This document shows, piece after piece, positions 1 through 8,643 of a stretch of 51,951 nt of DNA. Position numbers and translations under genes: made by a program. A model generated the notes under the pieces. That model saw only the letters and a list, made by a program, of their open reading frames with translations. It was not told where the DNA came from and did not search any database. Each line of letters starts with the position of its first letter. Position 1 is the first letter of the stretch. This DNA is from Spirulina sp. SIO3F2 (GTDB lineage Bacteria > Cyanobacteriota > Cyanobacteriia > Cyanobacteriales > Spirulinaceae): positions 1 through 51,951 of the forward strand of contig JAAHHN010000019.1 in the NCBI GenBank assembly GCA_010672165.1, in the 5' to 3' direction.

Positions 1-316
1 AGTCTCTGCACGCCGATTGTTGTATCGCATTTGAGCACATAGAGTTTTTAATTTGAGTCATTGCCTACAACTAAAATACCAAATAAAATTGGTGTGAGTA
101 TTTAGTTTTATTTCTTTGCTCTGAATCTAGATGGACTTTCTGGTAGGCTAGAACTACGAGCAGTTTTTTACTATTGATGTGCTAAGGAACTTTAGAGATT
201 CAACATCGCTACCTCAACATTGACCGCATCATTACCCTCCACCCCACAAAAGCTCTGAATTTTTTTGACGATGCCCCCTAGAAAAAAACGACGTAACCCA
301 TGTCGTCTCAAGAATC
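1..316. other. Gene-free left edge with a leader region
   Basis: No convincing coding region is visible. It holds one good promoter candidate (61-89) and, from 271, a short frame-1 stretch starting ATG that reads MPPRKKRRNP. That is a basic N-terminus typical of cyanobacterial XRE regulators and may be the frameshifted true start of the regulator that follows. Confidence 0.5.
61..89 (+). promoter_or_regulatory. Candidate sigma-70 promoter for the XRE/PIN-WecG pair
   Basis: TTGCCT at 61-66 and TAAAAT at 84-89 are separated by exactly 17 bp, matching the -35 and -10 consensus at 4/6 and 5/6 positions. Transcription starting near 96 would give a leader of about 175-220 nt before the regulator gene. 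This is inferred from sequence only. Confidence 0.4.
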
Positions 317-676
317 GTGCCCTTACGAGCGGAAACTGGACTCACTCAACAGGAGCTAGCCGTTGATGTTGGTGTGAGTACGAATACAATTCAGAGTTGG
401 GAGAAAGGCAAAGCTGGCGTTGAGCAGTTTGAGAAGGCGCTCAAACTTTGCACAGTTTTGGGATGTGAATTGGAGGAGCTGAGCGATCGCCCGGATGAAT
501 CTCTGGCAAAGTCCACCGCTTTTTCTGTTATAGAACTCCGTCAACTTCGAAAAAATGGCTTTCATCGCGTAATAACACTATTGAATGGATCAAGTTTTCG
601 CTCAATACGCAGATGCCTATCATATGCTTGCTCCTGTCATACAAAACCCTCAAACGCAGTAATGATGATCTCCTAA
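317..676 (+). CDS. XRE-family helix-turn-helix regulator (N-terminus possibly frameshifted)
   Basis: This is a small DNA-binding protein with one helix-turn-helix of the XRE/Cro type in its first 60 residues (motifs GLTQQELA, then TNTIQSWEKG), followed by a short tail with no recognisable domain. The annotated start is a GTG directly at the HTH. Relatives usually carry a basic MPxRKKR leader, and such a leader is encoded at 271 in a different frame (MPPRKKRRNP), so a single-base indel near 295-305 may have separated leader and HTH. The tail after about residue 75 is cysteine-rich and unlike the family's usual end, so it may also be out of frame. The stop lies 7 bp before the next gene, which suggests one transcript. 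In cyanobacteria such regulators often sit beside PIN-domain genes, which fits the neighbour. HTH assignment is firm; integrity of the gene is not. Confidence 0.65.
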   Translation: MPLRAETGLTQQELAVDVGVSTNTIQSWEKGKAGVEQFEKALKLCTVLGCELEELSDRPDESLAKSTAFSVIELRQLRKNGFHRVITLLNGSSFRSIRRCLSYACSCHTKPSNAVMMIS

Positions 677-683
677 CAGTCCA

Positions 684-1946
684 ATGTCCTTCAAGATTTT
701 ATGCAGCTATGAAGTCTGGAACTCATTCTTTTGCTTAAAGGAAAACGAGCACGATTGGCAAATACTCAATGCATTGTTTTGCAAGCTTGAACCATTCCTC
801 AATGTAAATGCAGTTGAACTTTACATTACTGAAACAGACTTTTCTCAAATTTGTGTGGATTCCCAGGAGCATTGGTCGCTCCAGGAACAGGCAATATTTC
901 GCTCGATGATCAATATATTGCCCATCAGGCAGAAGCACTTATTGCGAATTCAGCAAGTCACCCAAACTTTATCTCTTGACCCTAATCTTGCTCTGTTACT
1001 CGTCTGTGCCAGTATAAATAACGTACAAATGATTCTCCAGGCTAACCCTGCCTTTAATATGCCCGGTTCCTTTAAAGGAGTCAAAGTTTGTACGCCGTAC
1101 TATTTGCTCACATCACTCATTGCCCATGCGAATTGTATTGATAGCCAAGATCTTGATAGATTGAGACCCTATCCCCAGCGCATCCAAAAATGGATTGATG
1201 AACGTGAATCTCGTATGGTTTGCAGTATAGATGTTCGCGTCTTGATGGCCGTTAATCGCAATCCAGATTTTGCCTATCAATTAAATAATCGTTTAGATCT
1301 TTTGTTGCCGTCTGGCACCCCCATTATGTGGCTTCTCGGAATTCATGAATGCGCGAAAGAGCTTGACCTTTTGACCTATGTTGTTAATCATTGCGCCAGA
1401 AAGGGTAAAAAGGTTTTATTGTTGGGAGATCAGACGAACATACTTGACTTAGTTGCAAAAAAAATCAAGACTCTCTATCCAGAGATGCAACCGTGTTTGC
1501 AATATTGCCTAGAAGATTCGCGCTATTTACTGGAAGAAGAAGTTCGAGAAATTAATGAGCACCTCCAGCCTGATGTCATTTTGCTATCATTACCCCATCC
1601 GCTTCAAGAGGATTGGCTGATTCACCATTATCAAGCCTTACAAACTACGGTGATTGGTGTTTCTGATGCATTCCAGCTCTATATTGGGGCCATCCCTCAA
1701 TCACCACAGTTACTTCAAAATCTGGGTTTAGAGTGGTTGATCCATTTAATCGCCAATCCTCGGCGGTTGTGGTCACCTTATATTCATGCAGTTCCAGCAT
1801 TTCTCTGTTTATTGCTATATCAGCATTTTGCAAACAGGGAATTTAGTTGCAAGCAACCTGTTATTTCAGAACATCCAACAGTTAATCAACTTCTAGAACA
1901 GATACGCCGCTCTATTGCTTCTTCCAACCATTCGATCGCACAGTGA
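684..1946 (+). CDS. PIN-like domain fused to a WecG/TagA-like glycosyltransferase domain
   Basis: A 420-residue protein in two parts. Residues 1-150 follow the order of a PIN domain: an N-terminal strand (FKILCSYEVW, where PIN proteins have an Asp at the Ser position), a central YITETDF strand, and a C-terminal DPNLALLLVCA helix leading to GVKVCTPYYLL. The usual catalytic acids appear mostly absent. Residues about 180-390 resemble WecG/TagA/CpsF N-acetylmannosaminyltransferases: LLLPSG where the family has LPDG, then KKVLLLGD, PDVILLSLPHPLQEDW (family GLGxPkQE), VIGVSDAF, and NLGLEWLIHLIANPRRLW. The Asp of the PDG motif, proposed catalytic in TagA, is Ser here. The enzyme therefore looks inactive or repurposed, perhaps for binding nucleotide-sugar or RNA. 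It follows the XRE regulator by 7 bp. Domain calls are from motif reading; the WecG part is the more certain. Confidence 0.7.
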   Translation: MSFKILCSYEVWNSFFCLKENEHDWQILNALFCKLEPFLNVNAVELYITETDFSQICVDSQEHWSLQEQAIFRSMINILPIRQKHLLRIQQVTQTLSLDPNLALLLVCASINNVQMILQANPAFNMPGSFKGVKVCTPYYLLTSLIAHANCIDSQDLDRLRPYPQRIQKWIDERESRMVCSIDVRVLMAVNRNPDFAYQLNNRLDLLLPSGTPIMWLLGIHECAKELDLLTYVVNHCARKGKKVLLLGDQTNILDLVAKKIKTLYPEMQPCLQYCLEDSRYLLEEEVREINEHLQPDVILLSLPHPLQEDWLIHHYQALQTTVIGVSDAFQLYIGAIPQSPQLLQNLGLEWLIHLIANPRRLWSPYIHAVPAFLCLLLYQHFANREFSCKQPVISEHPTVNQLLEQIRRSIASSNHSIAQ

Positions 1947-2154
1947 AAGGTACAAATTTAGGGGGAGTGAGCGATCGCAACTTTGCTCTGACAGGACTCA
2001 ATTACTATCGTTAACCGATCAAGTGCCTGCGAATCGGTGGCAAACAGACCTGCATCGATCGCTTTATGGTAGTTTTCAGTTGTCCATTTATAGGTGGCGA
2101 TCGTCATAGTAGTAAAGAATAGATGGAGGTTCTGATTACAAGTTTCTACAAATT

Positions 2155-2193
2155 TTAAATCAATGATTATTCAAAGAATAATCATTGATTTAA
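2155..2193. terminator. Perfect 18-bp AT-rich hairpin between convergent genes
   Basis: Arms 2155-2172 and 2176-2193 are perfectly complementary around an AAA loop. The stop codon of the leftward gene (2182-2184) lies inside the right arm. No clear U-tract follows on either strand, so it may be a bidirectional terminator or an mRNA 3'-end stabiliser. Confidence 0.5.
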
Positions 2194-3534
2194 TCTAAGC
2201 TTCCGGTACATGAATTGATATAGCCATTCTTTCTCGACCTCGCTTAAATGTGTTGCAATCGGAATTCTTTGATTGTCTACCAATAAAATAAGCCTTAATT
2301 TTCCCTTGCTATTCTCAAGCTTAAGAGAGCATAAAGAGTCCTTTGATATTCTCATTAGTGGCTTGCCCAAAAGTGGCTCTAGCCATTGTCTTCGAGAAAA
2401 GTACTTTGATACTATTCCAAGATGGTTCTTATTGTGCTCACTTAGTTCACTTTGATTAGATTTGTCAGGCAACGATAAGCAAGGCTCTCTGCCAATTTTA
2501 TACTGAATTTCATGATTACCCAAAAGTATCCAGCTCCTACTTGTTCCTAGTAAAAGTCGGATTAAGCCTATAAATGCCAGAACTCCACCAGTTGTCCAAA
2601 AGACTAAGAACAAGACTTGAAAACAAACTACAAATAAGTAGATGGGAATCTGAACTACAGGCGCTGAGAACTCTGACCAATTCTCAAAGTTGAGTAGCTG
2701 TGGTGTTGATTGAAGTAAATATTTTGTTAATTCATACTCTCCCCAAGTCCATCCTCCAAGCCAAAAGCCAAACCACAATATCGAAAATATCCGATGTAAT
2801 AAACTATCCTCTGGCTCTTTCCACACAACCCTGATATTCCCTGAAGTTTGTTTATATATCTTAAGGCTGCTATTGCTAGGTAATCTCAGCGAGTTTTCAT
2901 TCAAGGGTTTATGCGAAGTGTTTCTTTTTACTAAAGACTTCTGAGATAGCCAAAACTTAAGAGTCTGATATAGCCATTGCTTTTCATGTAGTTTCAAGAA
3001 CTGTCCAATCTCAACACGTTTGTCTTTTATGTCAATTGACAATTTTTTGTTTCCATCTGGAATCCATTTAAGGTTTCTGATTTTATTTTTAGAAGCAATA
3101 TATATACGATCTTTGAAGAGTATTCCAGGATCTTGGAAGAGTTGACCATGATTGTCTTTTTTACCAAGGAGATTTACTAGAGAGGGACGTCCAGGATAGT
3201 ACCTAAGCTCATTATTATGAAGTGAAAGAATTGCTGTTCCCGTTCCTAGAGTTAGGAGTATGATATTTGAAATAATCCAAAAAATGGCAAGAATCCACAT
3301 CCCAGACCAAAATAAGTCGAAGTACTCAAAATTACCACTTTCTAAAAATCTTCTCCATTCCTCGTGTACTATTGTCCATCCCAGAAGAGTCCAACCAAAC
3401 AACCAAAATAAAGCAAAAAGCAATAGACGTAAGCGAGTGCGATTATAGCTAGGGTTCTTCCAGCTTACTGTAAGTACTTCAGAAGTGCGAGAGACACAGA
3501 GCTTGCTATTTTGAGGTAGAGCAGGGATATTCAT
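2182..3534 (-). CDS. Membrane protein made of two tandem homologous units
   Basis: I do not recognise the family. The protein repeats one architecture twice. Each half has a short soluble N-terminus, two hydrophobic helices (first half FALFWLFGWTLLGW and FWIISNIILLTLGTG; second half ILWFGFWLGGWTWG and FLVFWTTGGVLAFIG), an [HN]-E-[LI]-x-Y-x-x-GR signature (ELRYYPGR / EIQYKIGR), and a cytosolic beta-rich segment ending in EKQWLYQTLKFWL or EKEWLYQFMYRKL. This points to an internal gene duplication giving four transmembrane helices with two cytosolic domains. I chose the ATG at 3534; a TTG at 3585 would add 17 residues but no ribosome site supports it. The gene is AT-rich and lacks HIP1 sites, unlike its neighbours, which suggests recent acquisition. 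Confidence 0.6.
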   Translation of the reverse strand: MNIPALPQNSKLCVSRTSEVLTVSWKNPSYNRTRLRLLLFALFWLFGWTLLGWTIVHEEWRRFLESGNFEYFDLFWSGMWILAIFWIISNIILLTLGTGTAILSLHNNELRYYPGRPSLVNLLGKKDNHGQLFQDPGILFKDRIYIASKNKIRNLKWIPDGNKKLSIDIKDKRVEIGQFLKLHEKQWLYQTLKFWLSQKSLVKRNTSHKPLNENSLRLPSNSSLKIYKQTSGNIRVVWKEPEDSLLHRIFSILWFGFWLGGWTWGEYELTKYLLQSTPQLLNFENWSEFSAPVVQIPIYLFVVCFQVLFLVFWTTGGVLAFIGLIRLLLGTSRSWILLGNHEIQYKIGREPCLSLPDKSNQSELSEHNKNHLGIVSKYFSRRQWLEPLLGKPLMRISKDSLCSLKLENSKGKLRLILLVDNQRIPIATHLSEVEKEWLYQFMYRKLRLNQ

Positions 3535-3633
3535 GACTGAGTGAGATGCAAGACAAACAAAATTAATATTTAGGAGAAATGACAATAATGCTCGATGAGA
3601 CTATCTTACCAACTTTGCTTATTGAAGCATTGC

Positions 3634-3861
3634 TTACTGCTGCTTCAACACCAACAACGTAATATCATCCACCAATCCCACAATCATCCCCAAATCGAGC
3701 ATATCACTCTGCACAAGCTGACCATTAGCCCGCACCAACAACGCCGCCTCATGCTGACCCGTAATGCTCAAATACCATACTTCCTTCTTCCTTCGAATGA
3801 AATAGTCCTGCCGTAGCATGGGCATCGATTTGGCAAGCTCATCATATTGCTTGGCCGCCAG
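3634..3861 (-). pseudogene. Eroded C-terminal remnant of a SpoIIE/PP2C-type phosphatase
   Basis: An open stretch of 75 codons, preceded by an in-frame stop, encodes parts of the SpoIIE phosphatase domain seen in cyanobacterial response-regulator phosphatases: the strand and turn SITGQHEAALLVRANG, then LDLGMIVGL, and directly after it the family's extreme C-terminus DDITLLVLKQQ. In intact relatives some 60-80 residues, including metal-binding DGxxE segments, separate the last two blocks, so there is an internal deletion as well as loss of the whole N-terminus. It is not expected to make an active enzyme. Confidence 0.5.
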
Positions 3862-3958
3862 CTAATTAAGCCTAACGCCCAGCGATGTTGGGTGAGAGTG
3901 ATGAATAATCCAGGCTAAACTAGACCCCAATCCCAACTACAACGGTTAATAAACAATC

Positions 3959-4345
3959 GTGAAGCAATCTAAAATATTCAGCGGTAAGCACCTAAGAGGT
4001 GGCGTATTAATGAGTTTGGGTTATATGCTCTCACCCCTTTCCTGGTGGAATGATCTTTTCTTTAACTTGCCGATTGCCCTAGTCTTTGGCTACGGCGTAA
4101 GTTGGTTGAACCCAGGCTGGTTTATCCCCGGCACAATCATTGGTTACTGGCTCTCCAATGTGGTGGGTATGGTGATGATGCAGTTTGGCGCGGTGGATAT
4201 GTTCTTGCCAGATGAGCAAAGAAGCCTAACCCGTGATGTTTGGATTGGCTTTGGCGGCGCAACGCTCTACACGATCGCAGTTTCAGCGTTGGTCTATTTC
4301 CATATCCTAGACATCCCCGATTTTCTAGCGGATTTACATCCTTAA
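3959..4345 (+). CDS. Small conserved membrane protein
   Basis: A 128-residue protein starting at GTG with three probable transmembrane segments: about residues 15-45 (LGYMLSPLSWWNDLFFNLPI), 48-75 (ending in WLSNVVGMVMM) and 98-118 (GFGGATLYTIAVSALVYF). The YMLSPLSWWNDLFFN segment resembles a conserved motif in small uncharacterised membrane proteins of bacteria, but I cannot name a function. It stands alone between the phosphatase relic and the gltX 3' end. Confidence 0.6.
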   Translation: MKQSKIFSGKHLRGGVLMSLGYMLSPLSWWNDLFFNLPIALVFGYGVSWLNPGWFIPGTIIGYWLSNVVGMVMMQFGAVDMFLPDEQRSLTRDVWIGFGGATLYTIAVSALVYFHILDIPDFLADLHP

Positions 4346-4485
4346 ATCGTGCGGAGGTTTCTCAACAGATAGATCTTATTATTCAAAAAATGGAGCTTGG
4401 TGAAGCATTTGACCCAGTTCTTTCGGAAGATCAAATGCTTTTTGGCGGTGCAATTGTGCTGACCAAACCCCATTTTCAGTCTTAA
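4345..4485 (+). pseudogene. Possible C-terminal fragment of an unknown gene
   Basis: In another frame from the preceding gene, 46 codons read as plausible soluble protein (NRAEVSQQIDLI, then EAFDPVLSEDQMLFGG) and end at a TAA that overlaps the gltX stop in the sequence TTAA. There is no supported start, so it is most likely a relic or simply non-coding. Confidence 0.25.
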
Positions 4486-5939
4486 CCCGCTGCCTGGGCC
4501 AATGCCTGCTGTAGACGCACCCCATCCTGACCCTTGGCATGCAACAACACCCAAGACCCAATCAGATCCGGGCCTTGCAACTCTCCCGTTAGCCCAGCCC
4601 GCAAGGACTTCATCACAAAACCCTTTTTCACACCCAGCGCCTTGGTCACCGTCTTGATGATGCCCTTCGCCAGCTCCGGCGTAAAATCTTCACTGGTTTG
4701 TGCCAAAGCCTCAAGAACGCCCTGATAAACAGCAGCAACGCCAGCTTGCGCCACATGATCCGCAGCTTTTTCATTGAATGTAATCCCCTCACCCACCAGT
4801 AAACGAACTTCTGCCACTGCATCCGGTAGCCGAGTCAAGCTCGGCGCAATCATCGCCGTCAGGTCTTCAAGCCAAGCGCGATCGCCCTCCGGATCAATGG
4901 TGTATCCCGCCTCCTGCCAATAGGGAATCAGCATATCTGTGAGTTCAGCGGCTGGCAACGCATGCAGATATTGACTATTAATCCAGTCCAGCTTATCCCA
5001 GTCAAATTTAGCCCCCGCTTTGTTGACACGATCGAGGTCAAACTGCGCCGCAGCTTCGGGGAGTGTAAAGATTTCCTGGGTGGAATCGGGGGGTGTCCAA
5101 CCCAGTAAGCACATGTAGTTAGCGATCGCCTCCGCTGTAAAGCCCAGTTTCCGGAAGTCATCGATCGAGGTAACGCCATCCCGCTTCGAGAGCTTACGGC
5201 CCTCTTTATTGAGGATCAGTGGTGTGTGACCAAACGTGGGAATCGTGCCGCCCAGCGCTTCGTAGAGCAAAATCTGCTTAGCCGTGTTGGCGATATGGTC
5301 TTCGCCTCGGATGACGTGGGAGATTTGCATATCCATATCATCCACAACCACCGCCAGATTATAGAGGGGCTGACCAAAGGGTTCATCCCCCGCAGGCGTC
5401 CGGGCCACAACCATATCGCCACCCAGATCTGCACCCTTCCACACCATCTTGCCTCGCACTTGATCATCCCAGACAATCTGAGCATCATCTTCGATTTTGA
5501 AGCGAATCACAGGTTTACGGCCTTCCGCTTGAAAGGCTGCTTCCTGCTCAGGGGTGAGGTTGCGGTGACGGTTGTCGTAGCGAGGGGCTTCTTTTCTGGC
5601 TCTCTGGCTCTCGCGCAGTTGGTTGAGTTCTTCGGCGGTGCAATAGCAACGATAAGCCAAGCCCTGATCTAGGAGTTTTTGTACCGCTGCTCGATAAAGA
5701 TCCAAACGCTGGGACTGGTAAAACGGCCCTTCATCCCAGGTCATACCCAGCCAGGTGAAGCCATCCAGGATGTTTTGGGTATATTCGGGGCGCGATCGCT
5801 CGGTATCGGTATCTTCAATACGAATAATGAATTGCCCCCCCTGGCGACGGGCTAAGAGCCAGTTAAAGACAGCGGTGCGGGCAGTGCCAATATGGAGGTT
5901 GCCTGTAGGGCTAGGGGCAATTCGTACGCGTACAGTCAA
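4482..5939 (-). CDS. gltX: Glutamyl-tRNA synthetase
   Basis: Charges tRNA-Glu with glutamate. Cyanobacteria lack GlnRS, so the enzyme is expected to be non-discriminating and also to charge tRNA-Gln, which GatCAB then amidates. The class I Rossmann domain is complete: the HIGH motif appears as LHIGT at residues 15-19 and the KMSKS motif as KLSKR at 249-253. IRGEDH and the anticodon-binding helical C-terminus are present. Length (485 aa) is normal. The ATG start gives the canonical [13 protein letters not shown]. It is a single gene; its upstream side faces an SLH-protein gene divergently. Confidence 0.97.
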   Translation of the reverse strand: MTVRVRIAPSPTGNLHIGTARTAVFNWLLARRQGGQFIIRIEDTDTERSRPEYTQNILDGFTWLGMTWDEGPFYQSQRLDLYRAAVQKLLDQGLAYRCYCTAEELNQLRESQRARKEAPRYDNRHRNLTPEQEAAFQAEGRKPVIRFKIEDDAQIVWDDQVRGKMVWKGADLGGDMVVARTPAGDEPFGQPLYNLAVVVDDMDMQISHVIRGEDHIANTAKQILLYEALGGTIPTFGHTPLILNKEGRKLSKRDGVTSIDDFRKLGFTAEAIANYMCLLGWTPPDSTQEIFTLPEAAAQFDLDRVNKAGAKFDWDKLDWINSQYLHALPAAELTDMLIPYWQEAGYTIDPEGDRAWLEDLTAMIAPSLTRLPDAVAEVRLLVGEGITFNEKAADHVAQAGVAAVYQGVLEALAQTSEDFTPELAKGIIKTVTKALGVKKGFVMKSLRAGLTGELQGPDLIGSWVLLHAKGQDGVRLQQALAQAAG

Positions 5940-6089
5940 GGGTCGTTTCCTAATTCATTCCAGCCCTTTAGTGTATATCATTTTGTATAAAGTGCCCTTT
6001 TGGGTAGGCGTTTGCCCTACTAAAACCCTGAGCTGGGTTAGGGTTATGGAATGCGATCGCATAAGTCTGTCCTTGTTGAGAGGGTTCCC

Positions 6090-6854
6090 ATGCTGCCAAA
6101 TCCTGTTCCGCTTCTCTCTACGCTGCTCTGTACAGCGCTGCTTGTGCAACCAGGGCAAGCCTTAGCTGGGGCTTTTGAAGTGTTGAGCGATCGCCCCCAC
6201 CAAACTCTAGCCCAAGCAGTTGATAATATCGATTGGAACGAACGCATTTCCCCTCGAATTTGGGCATTTTATGCACTCAATGATTTGGTTCATCGCTATG
6301 ACTGCCTCAAAGATGCACCAGCAGAGACCTTTACTGGGATGCGGGCAGTTTCTCGCTATGAGTTTACGGTAGCGATCGATTTGTGTTTACGGGCAATTGA
6401 GCAGCAAATTACTGATGAGAACGGCGATTTGAATCCCAGTGCGTTGCCTGACGAAGATCTTGAGAAAATGCGTCGCCTCTTTAAACAGTTTGAGCGGGAA
6501 CTTTTAGCACTGAGTCTACGCATTGATTACGTTTTTTCAAGTCCTTGGGCTGTGGAGGCGATGAGTGGGCTTATCAGTCGCTCTGATTGCCTCAGAGATT
6601 GGCCGGATGATTTTTTCAATATTACCCAGGACATCTCTCGTTATGAGTTTGCAATTATTCTGGATGCTTGTCTTTTAAAGATTGAGCGCGATCTGACTGA
6701 TGCTGAACTGAATCTGGACGCGATCCCACCCGAAGATCTTGAAGCCATTCAGGGACTATTGATCGAATTCAAACCGGAGTTGCTTGTGATTGGTGCAGAT
6801 GAGTTGTTTGAGCGCTATCAGTTACCCAATACACTGCAAGCTCCTCCTCAATAA
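6090..6854 (+). CDS. Secreted protein with two SLH-like modules and no porin barrel
   Basis: A signal peptide (VPLLSTLLCTALLVQPGQALAG) is followed by two copies of a unit like the N-terminal SLH domain of cyanobacterial SomA-type porins: WAFYALNDLVHRYDCL with SRYEFTVAIDLCL, then AMSGLISRSDCL with SRYEFAIILDACL, each followed by a DLExxxxLxxxFxxEL helix. In SomA porins this unit precedes an OprB beta-barrel, which is absent here; the protein ends after the second unit. It is probably periplasmic and may bind peptidoglycan-linked polymers, but that is inference. The ATG at 6090 was preferred over 6051 because it follows a GAGAGG ribosome site and starts the signal peptide. Confidence 0.65.
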   Translation: MLPNPVPLLSTLLCTALLVQPGQALAGAFEVLSDRPHQTLAQAVDNIDWNERISPRIWAFYALNDLVHRYDCLKDAPAETFTGMRAVSRYEFTVAIDLCLRAIEQQITDENGDLNPSALPDEDLEKMRRLFKQFERELLALSLRIDYVFSSPWAVEAMSGLISRSDCLRDWPDDFFNITQDISRYEFAIILDACLLKIERDLTDAELNLDAIPPEDLEAIQGLLIEFKPELLVIGADELFERYQLPNTLQAPPQ

Positions 6855-6902
6855 CATTAGAACTTGAAATGTATAATTAGAACGGCACATTCTCAAATCA
6901 GA

Positions 6903-7361
6903 ATGGATGATTACGAACAGTACGAAGCAACCTGCTCAAGAATCAGAGTAACTAATCAACAAATCTTACGTGAATTTGAAGGCTGGATGGACTATTCAGG
7001 TTTGGCCGAAAAAACAATCCGCAACCATATGATCAATGTTGATCTCTATATTAATCACTTTCTTCTGTATGAAGACCCTAAAGAACCTCAATATGGTGCA
7101 GGGGAAATCGCTTACTATCTGGGCTATTGGTTTATCCGCAAAATTTCTTATGGCAGTCAATACGGCATAAAAAAACAAGCCACGAGTATCAAGAAGTTTT
7201 ACACCTTCTTGCTTGAGCAAGGGATGGTTGACCAGGAGACCGTGACTAAATTGAAAGCCACCATCAAAGCAGACATGCCCAATTGGTTGCAGAAAATGGT
7301 AGAAGCTGAGGAATACGAAAATTCGTTCCGGGTTGAGATTTTGTTTAAAACAACCCCTTGA
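6903..7361 (+). CDS. Stand-alone recombinase-like protein with only a core-binding (SAM-like) domain
   Basis: A 152-residue protein with the helical N-terminal fold of tyrosine recombinases: GLAEKTIRNHMINVDLYINH, GYWFIRK, and ATSIKKFYTFLLEQG. The C-terminal catalytic domain with the Arg-His-Arg-Tyr set is missing. Proteins of this length and motif order (JVDFYIN-like helix, xGYWFIRKA, SLKKFY, MPxWL) recur as independent genes in bacteria, so it is probably not a truncation. Its role is unknown; DNA binding is plausible. The ATG at 6903 starts the conserved part; an upstream TTG at 6864 would add 13 residues. Its end overlaps the convergent exoD-like gene by 17 bp. Confidence 0.6.
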   Translation: MDDYEQYEATCSRIRVTNQQILREFEGWMDYSGLAEKTIRNHMINVDLYINHFLLYEDPKEPQYGAGEIAYYLGYWFIRKISYGSQYGIKKQATSIKKFYTFLLEQGMVDQETVTKLKATIKADMPNWLQKMVEAEEYENSFRVEILFKTTP

Positions 7362-7974
7362 CCCAATTTTTCAAAATATCCAAAATACTAAGTCCCCCTT
7401 GATAAACCACCCAAATTACCGACACCATCGCCACCGCGATCGCGGTGCAAGCAGCCACACCACCCAAACAAATCACCCCATCATCCTCAACCAGACCAAT
7501 GCCAATCAAAAAGATACCGATGGCTGGTAGGGTATTGGTTCCTGGAATAATCAACATCATCGACACCGACATCAGCGCGATCGCCACCCCCACCACTGCC
7601 CGACCCGGTAACTTCTGACAGACAAACGTCATCCGGGGCTTGGTCAAACTTTCAAGCCGCTCCAGCCAGGGAATCCCCCCCTTAACAAACTTTTGGGCAA
7701 TCTCAGTCTTGATGCTCCAGTTGGCAAGCCGTTGGGGCAACCAGGGTCGCTGAGCCCCAAAGATGAACTGCATGGCTAGCAAGAACAGCACAATCCCAAA
7801 GGGGGTGGAGTAGCCCGGTGCAGGCACAGGCAGCGCCGAGGGCAACGACAGCACCACAAACAAGAAGCCAAACACTCGTTCACCGGCCAAAGCCAAAATA
7901 TCGTTGAGTTTGACCGTTTCTTGACGTTCTTCTTCAAAAAAGTAACGCTGCAATTCAACTGAGAGCTTGGCCAT
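7345..7974 (-). CDS. ExoD-family membrane protein
   Basis: A 209-residue integral membrane protein of the ExoD family, named from a rhizobial gene affecting exopolysaccharide synthesis; the biochemical role is unclear. Typical features are the N-terminal helix before KLNDILALAGERVFGFLFV, the short LPSALPVPAPGYSTPFG segment, PWLPQRLA, and a C-terminal pair of hydrophobic helices from GVAIALMSVSMM onward. Start and length fit the family. It is convergent with the recombinase-like gene, sharing 17 bp at the 3' ends. Confidence 0.85.
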   Translation of the reverse strand: MAKLSVELQRYFFEEERQETVKLNDILALAGERVFGFLFVVLSLPSALPVPAPGYSTPFGIVLFLLAMQFIFGAQRPWLPQRLANWSIKTEIAQKFVKGGIPWLERLESLTKPRMTFVCQKLPGRAVVGVAIALMSVSMMLIIPGTNTLPAIGIFLIGIGLVEDDGVICLGGVAACTAIAVAMVSVIWVVYQGGLSILDILKNWVKGLF

Positions 7975-8200
7975 AGTTAGGAATTATTAAAAAAATATTG
8001 AGAAAATCTGCCGCTCTCCACTATACACAAGCCCTGAATTTCTGACGATGGTAGCCAGAACTTGATATTCTCTCTCCCGAGTAAAAACGAGGTGTTATAA
8101 GCACAGGTTTCTCCCCCAAACCGCCAGCAAAATTCCCTTACTATGGAGAAGACATGCATTGTGGATTCGCAATGCGGTGAACTTCATGTTTCAAGAAATT

Positions 8201-8575
8201 ATGTCCATCAAATCTTGGGTTCGGGGAGCGGCGATCGCTACCCTCGTGGGGACAAACAGCCTGCTGATGCTGACCCCAGCTTTGGCCAAAGATCGCTCCG
8301 TTCAACCCAACAATCCTTACAATCCTGCCGACGTGCAAGAGTTCGTCGGCGGTTGTGAAGCTGAAGCTCGGAACGAACCCCCGCCCGAAGGCATTGATCC
8401 CCAAACTTTCCAAGCCTTCATGGTTGAGATTTGTGCTTGTTTAATTTGGGAGATGCAAAACCAGTACACTCATGAGCAATTCGAAGCCTTGGGAGCAGCT
8501 TTAGAGCGCAATGAAAAATGGGCAGAGACCGCGATGGACACGATGATTGAGTCTTGCATCTTTGATCCAGGATAA
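8201..8575 (+). CDS. Small secreted cysteine-containing protein of unknown function
   Basis: The predicted product has a signal peptide (AAIATLVGTNSLLMLTPALA, cleavage likely after ALA) and a mature part of about 95 residues. Four cysteines (in GGCEAEA, ICACL and ESCIF) could form disulfides in the periplasm. It is helical and acidic in the second half. No family is recognised. The ATG at 8201 was chosen because it places the signal peptide at the N-terminus; earlier starts add 14 residues. Confidence 0.55.
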   Translation: MSIKSWVRGAAIATLVGTNSLLMLTPALAKDRSVQPNNPYNPADVQEFVGGCEAEARNEPPPEGIDPQTFQAFMVEICACLIWEMQNQYTHEQFEALGAALERNEKWAETAMDTMIESCIFDPG

Positions 8576-8643
8576 TTGGGTTCACTACTTCTGTGCATCA
8601 GCCTCCAGATTGAGTCTGGGGGCTTGTTTGTGAGGATCGGAAA

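Noticed and set aside
1915-2109. 64-residue frame after the PIN-like/WecG-like gene
   Set aside because: No start signal, no protein-like motif; it overlaps the real 3' end of that gene.
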